Part shown: positions 1-8,730 of the stretch, piece after piece
Layout: every line of letters starts with the position of its first letter
Numbering within the stretch: the stretch's first letter is position 1
Assembly: GCA_002412625.1 (NCBI GenBank)
Contig: DHVK01000017.1
Coordinates: 9,279 to 73,278 of the forward strand
DNA: 64,000 nucleotides
Source of the DNA: Cloacimonetes bacterium UBA5210
GTDB taxonomy: Bacteria; Cloacimonadota; Cloacimonadia; Cloacimonadales; Cloacimonadaceae
Direction: 5' to 3'
Translations under genes and position numbers: made by a program
The notes under the pieces: model-generated
What the model was told of the DNA's origin: nothing
Databases searched by the model: none
The model's input: the letters and a program-made list of their open reading frames with translations, nothing else

Positions 1-150
1 GCTGGCATCGGTTAGCCACTTAATCTCGGAATGCTCATCCAGATATGGCTTGTATCCCAATCTCAGGTAATGCTCTATGCGTGCTTCGCTGAAGCCTTTA
101 ATCTCATGTAGCTCAAGCTGTTTGACTATCTTAGACCGTTTTTTGCTCAT
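1..150 (-). CDS. Unknown protein, N-terminal fragment cut by the window edge
   Basis: An ATG at 150-148 (minus) follows an AGGAG ribosome site at a spacing of about 5 nt. The frame stays open for 50 codons to the edge of the window. The visible protein is basic at the start (MSKKRSK) and then charged, with a short helical stretch containing GFSEARIEHYLRLGYKPYLD. I do not recognise a family. The small, charged, leaderless protein would fit an accessory or phage-derived gene, but this is a guess. Its right flank is repeat-filled intergenic DNA. Confidence 0.6.
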   Translation of the reverse strand, partial: MSKKRSKIVKQLELHEIKGFSEARIEHYLRLGYKPYLDEHSEIKWLTDAS

Positions 151-250
151 CTACGCTCCTGTTTTTCTTATCTCTTTTAAATGCAGGCTATTTGTCAAGA
201 GGAATTTTGCCCCGTCGCTTTGGCTGAGCTCTTTCTCCAAAGCCGGGTTT

Positions 251-314
251 AAGCTGATCTCAAGCCCTTGTTTTCGGGTGAGCATAGCTTGATTTCAGCT
301 CGATATCAAGCTGA
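251..314. repeat. Dispersed hairpin repeat, family 2, copy A
   Basis: The copy begins AAGCTGATCTCAAGC, continues with TTTTCGGGTGAGCATAGC and ends TTGATTTCAGCT. The two ends are approximately inverted copies (AAGCTGA / TCAGCT), so the DNA or RNA can fold back. Five related copies lie at 8666, 23976, 33928, 47657 and 58483, all between genes. It sits between the truncated gene at 1-150 and the composite repeat at 361. Confidence 0.65.
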
Positions 315-360
315 AGATGATTTGATACAAAGGCAGGAGGGCTGGTAACAACGTGGTTAC

Positions 361-600
361 TCGTGGAGTTCAACCCAAATCATGCACTGGAGTTCAAGCC
401 GGGATGTGTGGTTTGGAGTTCAAGCCGGCAAGAAGAATTACACTTTTACAACTATTCTGCAGTCGGCTTGGAATCAAACAACTTGCTCCGAATAACCCAT
501 ACATGAAGTCCAAAGCGCAGCTTAGTATATATTTCTCGTCTGCACTTATTTACGATACGGTGTTCCATATATCGACACGAGGACGTGTCGAATCCTATGG
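361..600. repeat. Composite dispersed repeat, copy 1, with hairpin
   Basis: Contains three GGAGTTCAA(G/C)CC-type units (about 364, 389, 415). Positions 411-475 nearly match 9105-9169. Positions 374-399 match the reverse complement of 58830-58855 with one mismatch. At its right end, 572-591 is a perfect hairpin with arms TCGACACG and CGTGTCGA around AGGA; the same hairpin occurs at 9430-9449. It lies just downstream of the lipoprotein stop (618), so the hairpin may also end that transcript. No credible gene is seen in 151-617. Confidence 0.7.
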
Positions 601-617
601 TGGAGCAGATCAGCGCT

Positions 618-1433
618 TCAGAATTTTTGGATGGCTTCCGGTCCCATACCGATATAAAACACGGGGCTCCATTTGGTTGCAGATTCTCCGGTACTGTGTT
701 CCGCGCCATATTGAAAGGTTATTTTCCAGTGTTTCTGGATTTGGATGTCGATGTGCCCCATCAGAGCATTGCGTTGAAACTTGTTCAGCGGCTGATTCAG
801 GTAATCAATGTAGCTCCAAGACCCTTCTCCCTGACCGTTGATATCGCTATGCACCCAATCCCTGGCGCTGCGGGCGCTAAAGCTGGCGACGAGATCTATC
901 TTTGGGGAAAGCTCATAAAGTTTGCTGATTGTGACGGGTAGTTCGATTGATACGCGGTCGTAGCGCATCCGATGGGATAAGACTATGGTCTCTATACCAC
1001 TGGCTATTCCCGCTCCCGGAAATACCGCAAAATAGGTGTTCGAGCCCAGGTCGAAGGATTTTTGCGCATTCATTTTCAGATGGAAGCTAGTGCTTATACT
1101 TGGGAATTGCTGATCAAACCCTCTTCCTTGAAAACCTGAACTTAAGAATATCCCGCCCTGAAACCCAAGCGCGCAGCCCTTGCCCAGGCCAACATCCCAA
1201 AGCACCGGAGTCTGAGTGCCATACTCATATGAGTCTCTGTCTTGAATCACCTGATTCAGAGCGTCCGGCTCGAATCTTCCTATGGAGTATATGTTGTTTG
1301 AAGAAGCAAGGCCATATGAGGCGCGATATGCCCCCGCTTCCAACGGAAGGGCATTTCTGGGGTGGCTGTTATCCACATAGGCACAAGCGCCAAGCAGCAA
1401 TATACAAATCAATAGTCCGAAACATTTCCGCAT
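618..1433 (-). CDS. Predicted lipoprotein of unknown function, possibly beta-barrel-like
   Basis: This 271-residue protein starts with a lipoprotein signal: a basic Met-Arg-Lys, a hydrophobic run, and an LGAC lipobox with Cys17 as the expected lipidated residue. After the leader it is rich in alternating hydrophobic, Gly, Ser and aromatic stretches, which suggests a beta-rich envelope protein. It contains no enzyme motif I recognise. The start is supported by AGGA about 5 nt upstream of the ATG. It is the last gene on the minus strand before the repeat region at 361-600 and lies about 85 bp downstream of the tRNA-Leu and its terminator, so it probably has its own promoter. Function unknown. 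Confidence 0.75.
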   Translation of the reverse strand: MRKCFGLLICILLLGACAYVDNSHPRNALPLEAGAYRASYGLASSNNIYSIGRFEPDALNQVIQDRDSYEYGTQTPVLWDVGLGKGCALGFQGGIFLSSGFQGRGFDQQFPSISTSFHLKMNAQKSFDLGSNTYFAVFPGAGIASGIETIVLSHRMRYDRVSIELPVTISKLYELSPKIDLVASFSARSARDWVHSDINGQGEGSWSYIDYLNQPLNKFQRNALMGHIDIQIQKHWKITFQYGAEHSTGESATKWSPVFYIGMGPEAIQKF

Positions 1434-1481
1434 AATTCCTCACATCAAGATCACGTTGGTGATACAGAGAGCAATAATCGC

Positions 1482-1514
1482 GCCAAAAAGGAAAAAGCCT
1501 CCCAGGGGAGGCTT
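1482..1514 (-). terminator. Rho-independent terminator after tRNA-Leu
   Basis: On the minus strand the hairpin AAGCCTCC-CCTG-GGAGGCTT is followed by TTTTCC and TTTTT. It begins 5 nt after the encoded CCA of the tRNA, so it should end the secG-tRNA transcript. Confidence 0.85.
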
Positions 1515-1518
1515 AGTT

Positions 1519-1606
1519 TGGTGCAGAAGGCGGGACTCGAACCCGCACACCCGTTACAGGCACAAGATCCTTAGTCTTGCGTGTCTGCCAATTCCACCAC
1601 TTCTGC
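1519..1606 (-). tRNA. tRNA-Leu, anticodon AAG
   Basis: The 88-nt class II tRNA is read on the minus strand. Its acceptor stem is GCAGAAG / CTTCTGC with an encoded ACCA end. The D-stem is GTG/CAC. The anticodon stem CAAGA/TCTTG closes the 7-nt loop CTAAGGA, giving anticodon AAG followed by G37. It has a long variable arm (CCTG/CGGG) and a T-arm GCGGG-TTCGAGT-CCCGC. The long variable arm and G37 fit a leucine tRNA for CUN codons. A at position 34 is unusual for a bacterial leucine tRNA, where GAG is expected. It starts 15 bp after secG, the same order as secG-leuU in E. coli. Confidence 0.93.
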
Positions 1607-1621
1607 TAGAAAAAAAGGGAT

Positions 1622-1981
1622 CTATTCGCCCTGGATGGGCACAACAGGGGTTTCAGCCGGTGCGGCAGCAGGAGCTGCAGGCTCGGCGGGAGCTTCGGTA
1701 TCCGGGATCTGGCTTTGGCGCTGTTGCACATCGCTGAGCGTGCCGCCACGCAGATCTTTTACCAGGAAGGCGAGCAGGATGCAGGACGCGGCAAAGATCA
1801 GGGCCAGAATCTGGGTCCATTTCTTCAGCATCGCAGAGGCACCGCTGCCACCAAATACATTCATAGCAGCTCCACCAAGATTGGCATCAAGGCCACCTTT
1901 GGAGGTCTGCGCAAGAATAACCAGCACCAAGGCGACGCTGATAATCACATGAACGATCAGGGCTATAGTATACAAAACCAT
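1622..1981 (-). CDS. secG: Preprotein translocase subunit SecG
   Basis: SecG is the small third subunit of the SecYEG channel in the inner membrane and assists SecA-driven protein export. The 119-residue protein has the family layout. TM1 (about residues 3-24) is followed by the conserved cytosolic loop with QTSKGGL and the Gly-rich GGAAMNVFGGSGA, then TM2 (about 57-76). The tail (about 90-119) is rich in Pro and Ala, as in many SecG proteins, and is longer than the shortest family members. The start is supported by AAGGAA upstream of the ATG. The tRNA-Leu gene follows 15 bp after the stop and probably shares the transcript. Confidence 0.93.
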   Translation of the reverse strand: MVLYTIALIVHVIISVALVLVILAQTSKGGLDANLGGAAMNVFGGSGASAMLKKWTQILALIFAASCILLAFLVKDLRGGTLSDVQQRQSQIPDTEAPAEPAAPAAAPAETPVVPIQGE

Positions 1982-2004
1982 TTATAATTCCTTAAATTTG
2001 TGTT

Positions 2005-2907
2005 TCAACTTAATGTCTGCGCACTCAAATCTGAGCCTCTGTTTCTGTCAACTAATTTTTTGGGTAGAGAAGCCAAGATCATGGCAAACAGCATCAATAA
2101 CGCTCCGAAAATACTGCGCAAGCCCACGGCTTCACTCAGGAGCAGGTATGAGCCGAGCAGCGCGAATACGCCTTCCAGACACATGATTATCGCCGCCGCC
2201 GCGGGTTCTGCTTTCTGCTGCGCCTTGATTTGTAAAGTATAGGCGATTCCCACACTGATCAAGCCGCCATACAGAATCGGCAGCCAAGCCTTGGCTATCC
2301 CGGAAAAGTAGGCCGCGGAAAAGACCTCGGTGGAACTGGTGCTAAACCTCCAGATGAGAGCAGAAAGCGCGGAAAGCAAGGCGCAGATCGCAAACTGGCC
2401 AAAAGCCAGCTGACCAGTGCTGTGCAGCTTGCTGTATTTATCCACCAATTGCACATGAATAGCCCAAAACAAAGCTGAAACAAGCACCAGCAGGTTACCA
2501 AATGAAGCGCGAAGCCCCCCGGTGCTATTGATCAGATACATCCCCGGCAGCGCCAGAGCGATGGCTATCACCAATCTGCTGCCCGGGATCTGCTTCCGAA
2601 AGAGGCCAAACAGCGGCACAAACAACACGTAAAGCCCGGTGATGAAGCCCGCGGAACCGGCAGTGGTGAAGATAATCCCGATCTGTTGCAAACTTGCGGC
2701 GATGAAGAGCACGAGCCCCGGTTGCCAGAGCAGCTTGCTCTGTTTCTTGAAGCTTTTGTGCAGAGCGATGCGGATAAATATCGCGCCCAGGGCAAAGCGG
2801 ATGGCGTTGAAGCTGAAGGCATCCATGCTCTGGCTGCCTTTGCTTTGGGCTACAAAGGCAAAGCCCCACAGTGCCGCGGTGATGAGCAGCAGTAAATTGG
2901 AGGTCAT
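2005..2907 (-). CDS. EamA/DMT-family inner-membrane transporter
   Basis: This 300-residue protein is made almost entirely of hydrophobic segments and fits the ten-helix drug/metabolite transporter superfamily, built from two EamA repeats. The first repeat begins with the typical LLLITAALWGFAFVAQ helix. The second has the ALFWAIHVQLVDKYS helix and ends with EGVFALLGSYLLLSEAVGLRSIFGALLMLFA, the glutamate-containing hairpin common in the family. Substrate cannot be read from sequence; relatives move amino acids, nucleotides or other metabolites. Its ATG begins directly after the stop of the upstream methyltransferase gene (no gap), so the two are translated from one message. Confidence 0.85.
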   Translation of the reverse strand: MTSNLLLLITAALWGFAFVAQSKGSQSMDAFSFNAIRFALGAIFIRIALHKSFKKQSKLLWQPGLVLFIAASLQQIGIIFTTAGSAGFITGLYVLFVPLFGLFRKQIPGSRLVIAIALALPGMYLINSTGGLRASFGNLLVLVSALFWAIHVQLVDKYSKLHSTGQLAFGQFAICALLSALSALIWRFSTSSTEVFSAAYFSGIAKAWLPILYGGLISVGIAYTLQIKAQQKAEPAAAAIIMCLEGVFALLGSYLLLSEAVGLRSIFGALLMLFAMILASLPKKLVDRNRGSDLSAQTLS

Positions 2908-4038
2908 TTAGCGGATCACGATCTTGGCCAGCTTGGTGTCCAGATCTCCGTTTTTCAGGCTCTTTGCCCAGTGCGCCCGCAAACGCAGGGCGGGAATCAG
3001 CTCTTTGCTGCCGCAAAGGATGTAGGCAGTGCTCCCTTTGCAGTGCTGCTTCAGGAAGTCTCCCAAGGCATGATAGAGATTTGCCACATCGTCTGGGCTA
3101 TTGAGGCGGACGCCATAGGGCGGATTGCAGATCACGGTTCCGCTGAAGTTATCGGCATAGCTTTCAATGCGCTGTGCGCGCAGCTCCACCCTGCTCCCGT
3201 GGGGCAGGCAGCTCAGGTTTTCTCTGGCGGCTTCGACCGCTTGGGCGTTGATGTCCGAGCCTTTGATCAAGCCCTTGGGGATATCCCTGATTTGCCCGTT
3301 TGCCTGGGACACAAGCCTTTGCCACAAAGCTTCATCATGCTCCGGCATCAGTTGCAAGCGCCGGTGATCCCGCAAGTATCCTGCGGGGATCCGGCAAGCC
3401 AGCATCAGCGCTTCAGCCAGGATGGTTCCGCTACCGCACATGGGATCCCACAATGGTTCTTCAGCGCTCCAGCCGGTCAAATATAGCATTGCCGCGGCCA
3501 GTGTCTCTTGCAGGGGTGCTTCCACGGAAGCTTTTCTGTAGCCGCGTTTGTGCATGCTCTGCCCCAGAATGTCCAGCGCGATGGTTACCTTGTTTTCATG
3601 AATGTGCAGATTGAAGAGGATATCCGGTTCCTTGTTGGTGAAGGAGGGGCGTTCCCCGCAGCGCTCGCGGAAACTATCGCAAATGGCATCTTTGAGCACC
3701 TGGCCAGCATAGAGGGAATGGCGCGTGAAGGAATTGCTCACATTACAGTCGATGCCAAAGCTCTGTCTCAGGCTAAAGAGCGCCGGCCAATCGATATTCT
3801 TCAAAGCCTGTTGATGCAGGTATTTGATGCTGTGGCAGGGGAAATGCAGGATCGGCATCAATACCCGCTGGATCAGGCGAGCTTCATACAAAATGCGGTA
3901 CAGGCTCTCCTGGGAACAGCTGAAACTCAGCCCGCGCGGGATCTCCTGCAAAATGCGCGCGTCAAAGCGCTCCAACTCTGCAGCAGCATGCTTCTCCAGG
4001 CTACCGGAGACTACGGCGAAATAGCGTTTATCTTCCAA
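2908..4038 (-). CDS. RlmL/UPF0020-type RNA N2-guanine methyltransferase
   Basis: A cytosolic SAM-dependent RNA methyltransferase of the THUMP-UPF0020 family (RlmL N-terminal half, Trm14, YpsC). Residues about 1-165 form the N-terminal ferredoxin-like plus THUMP RNA-binding part, ending in LHIHENKVTIALDILG. The catalytic Rossmann part has the SAM-binding DPMCGSGTI, an acidic loop GSDINAQAV, and the N2-guanine signature NPPYG. At 376 residues it is the length of stand-alone family members, not the bifunctional E. coli RlmL. The best start is a TTG at 4038 preceded by AGAAGAATG. It lies 13 bp after the acyl-CoA synthetase gene and abuts the EamA gene. The exact target base (23S rRNA G2445 in E. 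coli) is assumed, not shown. Confidence 0.88.
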   Translation of the reverse strand: MEDKRYFAVVSGSLEKHAAAELERFDARILQEIPRGLSFSCSQESLYRILYEARLIQRVLMPILHFPCHSIKYLHQQALKNIDWPALFSLRQSFGIDCNVSNSFTRHSLYAGQVLKDAICDSFRERCGERPSFTNKEPDILFNLHIHENKVTIALDILGQSMHKRGYRKASVEAPLQETLAAAMLYLTGWSAEEPLWDPMCGSGTILAEALMLACRIPAGYLRDHRRLQLMPEHDEALWQRLVSQANGQIRDIPKGLIKGSDINAQAVEAARENLSCLPHGSRVELRAQRIESYADNFSGTVICNPPYGVRLNSPDDVANLYHALGDFLKQHCKGSTAYILCGSKELIPALRLRAHWAKSLKNGDLDTKLAKIVIR

Positions 4039-4051
4039 TCATTCTTCTTTA

Positions 4052-5692
4052 TCAAGTGTACAGGTAGCGCTTGATCTTTTGGGTTGGGGTCTTTTGGAAG
4101 GGTTCGTTGGCGATCTGGATCTTGATGATGCGGCTGAAATCGGCAAGCTGCTTGTTCACCTCCACGCGGTTCTCTTCCATTAGTTTTGGGATCTGGTTTT
4201 CGGGGATGCGATCAGCATCCAGCGCTTCAAAATCCGGATAGATGATGGCGTGCAACTGGCGATCGCGTTCCAGGATCAGGGATTCGCCCACAAAGGGCAT
4301 GTTGTTCAGCTTCTGCTCCACCAGTTCAGGGTAGATGTTCTCGCCACTGGGGCCAAGGATCACGTTTTTGCTGCGTCCGCGGATATAGACAAAGCCGTCC
4401 TTATCCATGGTACCGATATCTCCGGTGAGCAGCCAACCGTCGCGCAGCATTTCATTAGTGGCTTCTTCAAACTTGTAATAGCCTTTGAAGACCTGGTCGC
4501 CTTTGATCATAAACTCCCCCGGGATTTTTTCGGGATCAGTGGAATTCACTTTGATCTGCAGAAACTCCACCTGTTTGCCGCTGGATTCATAGCGGTGATC
4601 CTGCCAATTGGCATAGGAGATCAGGGGGCCGCATTCGGTCATGCCGTAGCCTATGGTAAAGGGAAACTTGATCTTTTTCATAAATTGCTCTACTTCCGCG
4701 TTCATCGGTGCGCCTCCGGTGATAAGTTCCCGGATGTTCCCGCCGAAGGCGAGCATCAGCTTGTCGTGGATCTTTTTCAGGATGATCTTGTTTAATCCCG
4801 GGATCTTCAGCATCAGCTTCATTTTGGGGGCTTCGATGGTGGGCTGCAGTTGCTTGCGATAGATCTTTTCGATCAATAGCGGTACTGTCAGCACGATCTC
4901 CGGCTTCAGGTCTTTCATGGCGGCCAGCAATATCTTCGGTGCCGGAATACGGTCCATGAAGTTGATGTGGTTACCGCGGGTGAAAGGGTAAAGCAGATCA
5001 AAACATCCTGCATAAGCATGCGCCAAAGGCAGGAAGGCAAAGACCTTGGCGCCCACGCTGAAGAGCAGGTTCTTGTGCGCCACGATTACGTTTGCCATCA
5101 GGCTGCGGTGCGGCAGCATCACGCCCTTGGAGAATCCGGTGGTGCCGCTGGTGTAGATGATCGCCGCGATATCCTCGTTATCACAGAGATCCCCAAGCTC
5201 AAAATCCTGCTTGCTCAGTTTTTGCAGATCAGTATGCTGGGTGAAGCCCAGAATAGCTTGCTTTGCCTTTTCCCGTTTGTCTTCCAGGAGCGTAAAATCG
5301 TCCAGAGACATTAGCAAACGCACTTTCTTCAAGAGATCGGTATCCACTCCTTCGTACTTGTCCCGGGAAATGAAAACCAGCTCCGCGTCGCTGTGATTGA
5401 TTATGTGTTGAGTATCCTCCGGCGAGAAGTTTGCCAGGATCGGCACAATCGTGGCTCCGTAAGTGATGGTGCTCAAATACACCAAGCCCCAATTACTGCA
5501 GTTCTTGCCCGCCAGAGCAATGGTCGAGCCTTTCTTGATGCCGGCGTCTTTGAAGATTCGGTGCAGCCACAACATGCGCTTTGCCACATCCTGATAGCTG
5601 AGTGCGCTTCCCGGGTAATCCGTGAACGCGGGGTAATCCCAGTATTCACGGATCGCGTTGGCAATATACGGAATCAATTTCTCTTTGATCAT
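4052..5692 (-). CDS. AMP-forming long-chain acyl-CoA synthetase-like ligase
   Basis: ATP-dependent acid:CoA ligase of the ANL superfamily, which activates fatty acids through an acyl-AMP. From the ATG at 5692 it is 546 residues. Visible motifs: the phosphate-binding loop YTSGTTGFSKGVMLPHRS, the A5 region GYGMTECGPLISY, and the A7/A8 region DGWLLTGDIGTMDKDGFVYIRGRSKNVI. The C-terminal lysine loop ends FQKTPTQKIKRYLY, which supports adenylation and thioester formation. An upstream in-frame ATG at 5836 was rejected because AAAGGAG lies just before 5692 and the extra 48 residues look non-coding. Substrate length is not evident. Repeat family 3 copy 5841-5888 lies immediately upstream. Confidence 0.9.
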   Translation of the reverse strand: MIKEKLIPYIANAIREYWDYPAFTDYPGSALSYQDVAKRMLWLHRIFKDAGIKKGSTIALAGKNCSNWGLVYLSTITYGATIVPILANFSPEDTQHIINHSDAELVFISRDKYEGVDTDLLKKVRLLMSLDDFTLLEDKREKAKQAILGFTQHTDLQKLSKQDFELGDLCDNEDIAAIIYTSGTTGFSKGVMLPHRSLMANVIVAHKNLLFSVGAKVFAFLPLAHAYAGCFDLLYPFTRGNHINFMDRIPAPKILLAAMKDLKPEIVLTVPLLIEKIYRKQLQPTIEAPKMKLMLKIPGLNKIILKKIHDKLMLAFGGNIRELITGGAPMNAEVEQFMKKIKFPFTIGYGMTECGPLISYANWQDHRYESSGKQVEFLQIKVNSTDPEKIPGEFMIKGDQVFKGYYKFEEATNEMLRDGWLLTGDIGTMDKDGFVYIRGRSKNVILGPSGENIYPELVEQKLNNMPFVGESLILERDRQLHAIIYPDFEALDADRIPENQIPKLMEENRVEVNKQLADFSRIIKIQIANEPFQKTPTQKIKRYLYT

Positions 5693-5840
5693 TATAGCTC
5701 CTTTGGGGTCAGATTTGTAAAATATTCTCGGGGTTTGCATGCAAAAACAAGTCAATGACTCAAATATCCAAGCTGTGGATACCCTGTCAAGAAAAAGGTG
5801 GCATTCTTCTGTATTTATACCCACTCTCCACCACATGAAA

Positions 5841-5888
5841 GCCTCCCAAACAGTCCCTGAGCGTGGCTCGGGAACTGTTCAGGAGGGC
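5841..5888. repeat. Dispersed palindrome, family 3, copy 1
   Basis: Imperfect inverted repeat: GCCTCCCAAACAGT pairs with AACTGTTCAGGAGGGC around a loop containing TGAGCGTGGCTC. Related copies lie at 26821-26885 and 57236-57284; all three share the GAGC...GGCTC centre. It sits between the M16 peptidase stop (5922) and the start of the ligase gene, so it may act as a terminator or processing site on the minus strand. Confidence 0.7.
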
Positions 5889-5921
5889 GATAAGATGCTG
5901 TTCAGACCTATAAGCTAAAGG

Positions 5922-8519
5922 TCAATCCGGCATAATGCGTTTCACATCCTTGGAGGGCACGGAGATGGTTGTATCCCGGCTGGTCATGTATTTGGCGGCT
6001 ACGCGTTGGATATCTTCCGGTTTCACCTGTTTCAGGATGCTGGCCTCGTTGATGAAGAAATCATAGCCCAAGCCTTGAGCTTCGAACATTATCGCCATAT
6101 ACCCCAGCCATTCATCGCTTACAAAGTTTTTGTGTTGGTTAAGGTAGTTATCTACCGCTTCAGTAAGCTCTTTGTTGGTGACCGGTTCTGTGATGAGGCG
6201 GTTGATTTCCCGTTCCAAAACACTACGCAGCTCATCAATTTTGTCTTCTGAACTTTGGCTGCTAACCCGGAACATGCCGTAGCCTGGTATTGCCACGCTA
6301 TTAGCGCTGGCATAGTAGGCAAGGTCGCGTTCTACCCTGGTGGCATGGTGCAGGCGTCTGTCGCCATAATTCAGGAGGGCATCGATGGCTTTCATCACGA
6401 CAAAGTCCTTATCATCGGTTCCGGGGCAGCTCATCATGATATCCACAAAAGCGTGTTCAAAGCTGTATTCCTGACGGTAAACGGTGTTTGTCCTGCTAAG
6501 CACTGGGGGCTTGATGGTGTCATCGATCCTGCCGGTATCGAAAGCGGATAAGAGTGTTTGAGCGATTTTGGAAGCTTCTGCCTCACTTGTGCTGCCCACC
6601 ATTGCCACGATCATGTTCTCTGCCTTCAGATACTTACGGTAAGCCGTCAGCACGTCCTGGCGAGTGAAGCGGTTCGATATCTCCACCTTTTGCAAGTTTG
6701 TGATCTGTTCTCTGAGGCTGCTGTAAGCTTTTGAGGTGCGGAAGTCGTCGTTAGCGGATTGCGCGATCGCTTCCATGCGCTTGGCATTGCCTTCCCAGTC
6801 CGCTTTCAGAAGGGCTATCTCAGTTTCCATGAATAGTGGGTTTTTGATGGCATCCTGGACCATATCCAGCATTTGCGGCAGATCTCGCTCCAAACAAGTG
6901 AATCTGATGTATGTACCATATGAATGGCTGAAGATATTGAGCGAGGCAGAGTGCTCATCCAGCCAATCCGTCCATACATCTTTAGGGTACTTCTTGCTAC
7001 CTTTTTGCAGAAGCGAGGTCATGAAGCTGATAATCTGGTAATTGTCTGCGCTTTCATAGAAACTGGACACCGGGATCATCACTGTGCCCCGAACCACAGG
7101 ATATTCTGCATTCTGTTTGTGCAATAGCGTGAGTTTGTTGTTTAGTTCAATTTTTTTCAGATCTGTCCTGGCATAAATCGCCGCATCGGCGGATCTTAGT
7201 TTGAAGGTTTCGCCGAGGGGGAGTCCGTAGAAAGTGAACTTGTTGTTTGGGTTCAGATACTTCCTGATGACCTCATCTACTTCCGCAGGATTAATGCTGT
7301 TTAGCACATCCAGCCAGATCTGATCCGCGTCCGGAACTCCATAACTCAGCATGGAATCTCCGATCTCGTTGCATTCATCATCCACATCTCTGGATTTTAA
7401 GTATTTCTCGCTTTCATATTTGGCGATTAGCGAATTCAGCATTTTATGGGTGAAGTAGCTTTTTTTCTTTTTGAAGCTGAATTCTTCGTACATCAATTCC
7501 AAGATACGGGGGATATCTTCAGTTTGGCGGGCATCAAACAGGATTGTCAGTTCCGCGCTATTCTCTGCGGGGTTCTCATAGGCATAGGCATAGATGAAGC
7601 TGACCAGTTTCAGATCTTGTTGTAGCTTCTTTTGCAAGGGGCTGCTTTCTTTGTTAAACAGCATCTCCGTTGCGGCACTGAGCAGATACACATCGCGAGT
7701 TTCACCGGCAGGGATGACCTGCTTGATGAAGACTCTGGGCTGAAGGACTTCAAACTCCTCGAGCACTTCTCTTTTGCCCTGGATTATGCGGCGAGGGGGT
7801 TGATTTGGAGTTTCCACAAAGCCTCTGGGAAAGCCCGCAAAGGCGGCTTCCGCTTCCTGCATTGCCATGTCCGGATCCACATCGCCTACAATCACCAAAA
7901 CCATGTTGTTTGGCACATATCTGGCCTTGTAGTAGTCTATCAGATCCTGGCGGGTGAGCCTCATAAAGAGCTCCGGTCTTCCGATCACCGGGTAACTCGC
8001 GTTCGATTCTGGAGCAAAAGTTTCTCCCACCCGATAATGCATTTTCACCGGCGTTTGAGCAGAACCCAAAATGATCTCCTTGGAGATTACTTGCTGTTCG
8101 CGGGCTACTTCGGTGGAGTCAAAAACGCAGTGCTGAACATAATCCGAGATGTTTTGCAGCGCTTGTTGAAAGTGCTCTTTGCCGGATACGCTCAGATACG
8201 CTGTGCGGTCTAAACTGGTGAAGGCATTTGTGGATGAGCCCATCAGTTTGGTCATATCAGTATATTCCTGCTCGGTATGTTTGGATGTGGTCCCGCCGGA
8301 GACCACGTGTTCCACATAATGAGAGATTCCGCTGCCCAAGTACTTGCCTTCGTGCATCGAGCCGGTTTTTACAAAGCAAAAAACACCAACCGTGGGGTTT
8401 TGAGTGTTTTGTTTGATTACTACAGACATTCCGTTGGGCAGGGTCTTCATCAACATCGTGGATGCACACAAGCCCGCCACCATAGCCAAAAAGAGAAGCA
8501 ATACAGTTACCTTTTTCAT
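5922..8519 (-). CDS. Secreted M16-family zinc metallopeptidase (two-domain)
   Basis: Insulinase/pitrilysin-type peptidase with a signal peptide (about residues 1-19: MKKVTV then a hydrophobic run ending CAS), so it acts in the periplasm or on the cell surface. The inverse zinc motif HYVEH follows soon after KTGSMHE. The third ligand is expected in the glutamate-rich stretch REQQVISKEI about 75 residues later. The C-terminal half repeats the fold but lacks HxxEH, the usual active/inactive pairing in long M16 proteins. Total length is 865 residues from ATG 8519, chosen over 8678 because AGGAGACACT precedes it and the leader starts there. It is a single gene with its own likely promoter at 8556-8582. 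Confidence 0.9.
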   Translation of the reverse strand: MKKVTVLLLFLAMVAGLCASTMLMKTLPNGMSVVIKQNTQNPTVGVFCFVKTGSMHEGKYLGSGISHYVEHVVSGGTTSKHTEQEYTDMTKLMGSSTNAFTSLDRTAYLSVSGKEHFQQALQNISDYVQHCVFDSTEVAREQQVISKEIILGSAQTPVKMHYRVGETFAPESNASYPVIGRPELFMRLTRQDLIDYYKARYVPNNMVLVIVGDVDPDMAMQEAEAAFAGFPRGFVETPNQPPRRIIQGKREVLEEFEVLQPRVFIKQVIPAGETRDVYLLSAATEMLFNKESSPLQKKLQQDLKLVSFIYAYAYENPAENSAELTILFDARQTEDIPRILELMYEEFSFKKKKSYFTHKMLNSLIAKYESEKYLKSRDVDDECNEIGDSMLSYGVPDADQIWLDVLNSINPAEVDEVIRKYLNPNNKFTFYGLPLGETFKLRSADAAIYARTDLKKIELNNKLTLLHKQNAEYPVVRGTVMIPVSSFYESADNYQIISFMTSLLQKGSKKYPKDVWTDWLDEHSASLNIFSHSYGTYIRFTCLERDLPQMLDMVQDAIKNPLFMETEIALLKADWEGNAKRMEAIAQSANDDFRTSKAYSSLREQITNLQKVEISNRFTRQDVLTAYRKYLKAENMIVAMVGSTSEAEASKIAQTLLSAFDTGRIDDTIKPPVLSRTNTVYRQEYSFEHAFVDIMMSCPGTDDKDFVVMKAIDALLNYGDRRLHHATRVERDLAYYASANSVAIPGYGMFRVSSQSSEDKIDELRSVLEREINRLITEPVTNKELTEAVDNYLNQHKNFVSDEWLGYMAIMFEAQGLGYDFFINEASILKQVKPEDIQRVAAKYMTSRDTTISVPSKDVKRIMPD

Positions 8520-8555
8520 AGTGTCTCCTAATATTCGCCTACGGCAATTTTGTTT

Positions 8556-8582
8556 ATTGTAACATCTTTGAATATTTGTCAA
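8556..8582 (-). promoter_or_regulatory. Candidate sigma70-type promoter of the M16 peptidase gene
   Basis: On the minus strand, TTGACA (8582-8577) and TACAAT (8561-8556) are separated by 15 bp, about 40 bp upstream of the ATG at 8519. The spacer is shorter than the ideal 17 bp, so the call is moderate. Confidence 0.5.
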
Positions 8583-8665
8583 GCTCAAATATCTGGCTTT
8601 CGCCGTTTGCTCAAGGAGATTGTGGTAATATCTCCACCTCTGCCAAATTTCCTTATACTGACTTT

Positions 8666-8730
8666 CAGCTGAGTTCAAGCTGTCTTGAAGCTGTGAGGAC
8701 AGCTTGGAAACAGCATAATCTCAGCTCAAT
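8666..8730. repeat. Dispersed hairpin repeat, family 2, copy B
   Basis: Begins CAGCTGAGTTCAAGCTGTCTT and ends AACAGCATAATCTCAGCTC, with inverted ends (AGCTGAG / CTCAGCT). The CAGCATAATCTCAGCT end resembles CAGCATAATAACAGCTT in copy C at 23976. Lies upstream of the M16 peptidase promoter region. Confidence 0.6.

Noticed and set aside
353..841. 162-codon open frame on plus, and overlapping frames at 452-709 and 585-941
   Set aside because: They run through the composite repeat and the end of the lipoprotein gene on the other strand, have no ribosome site and no recognisable protein pattern.
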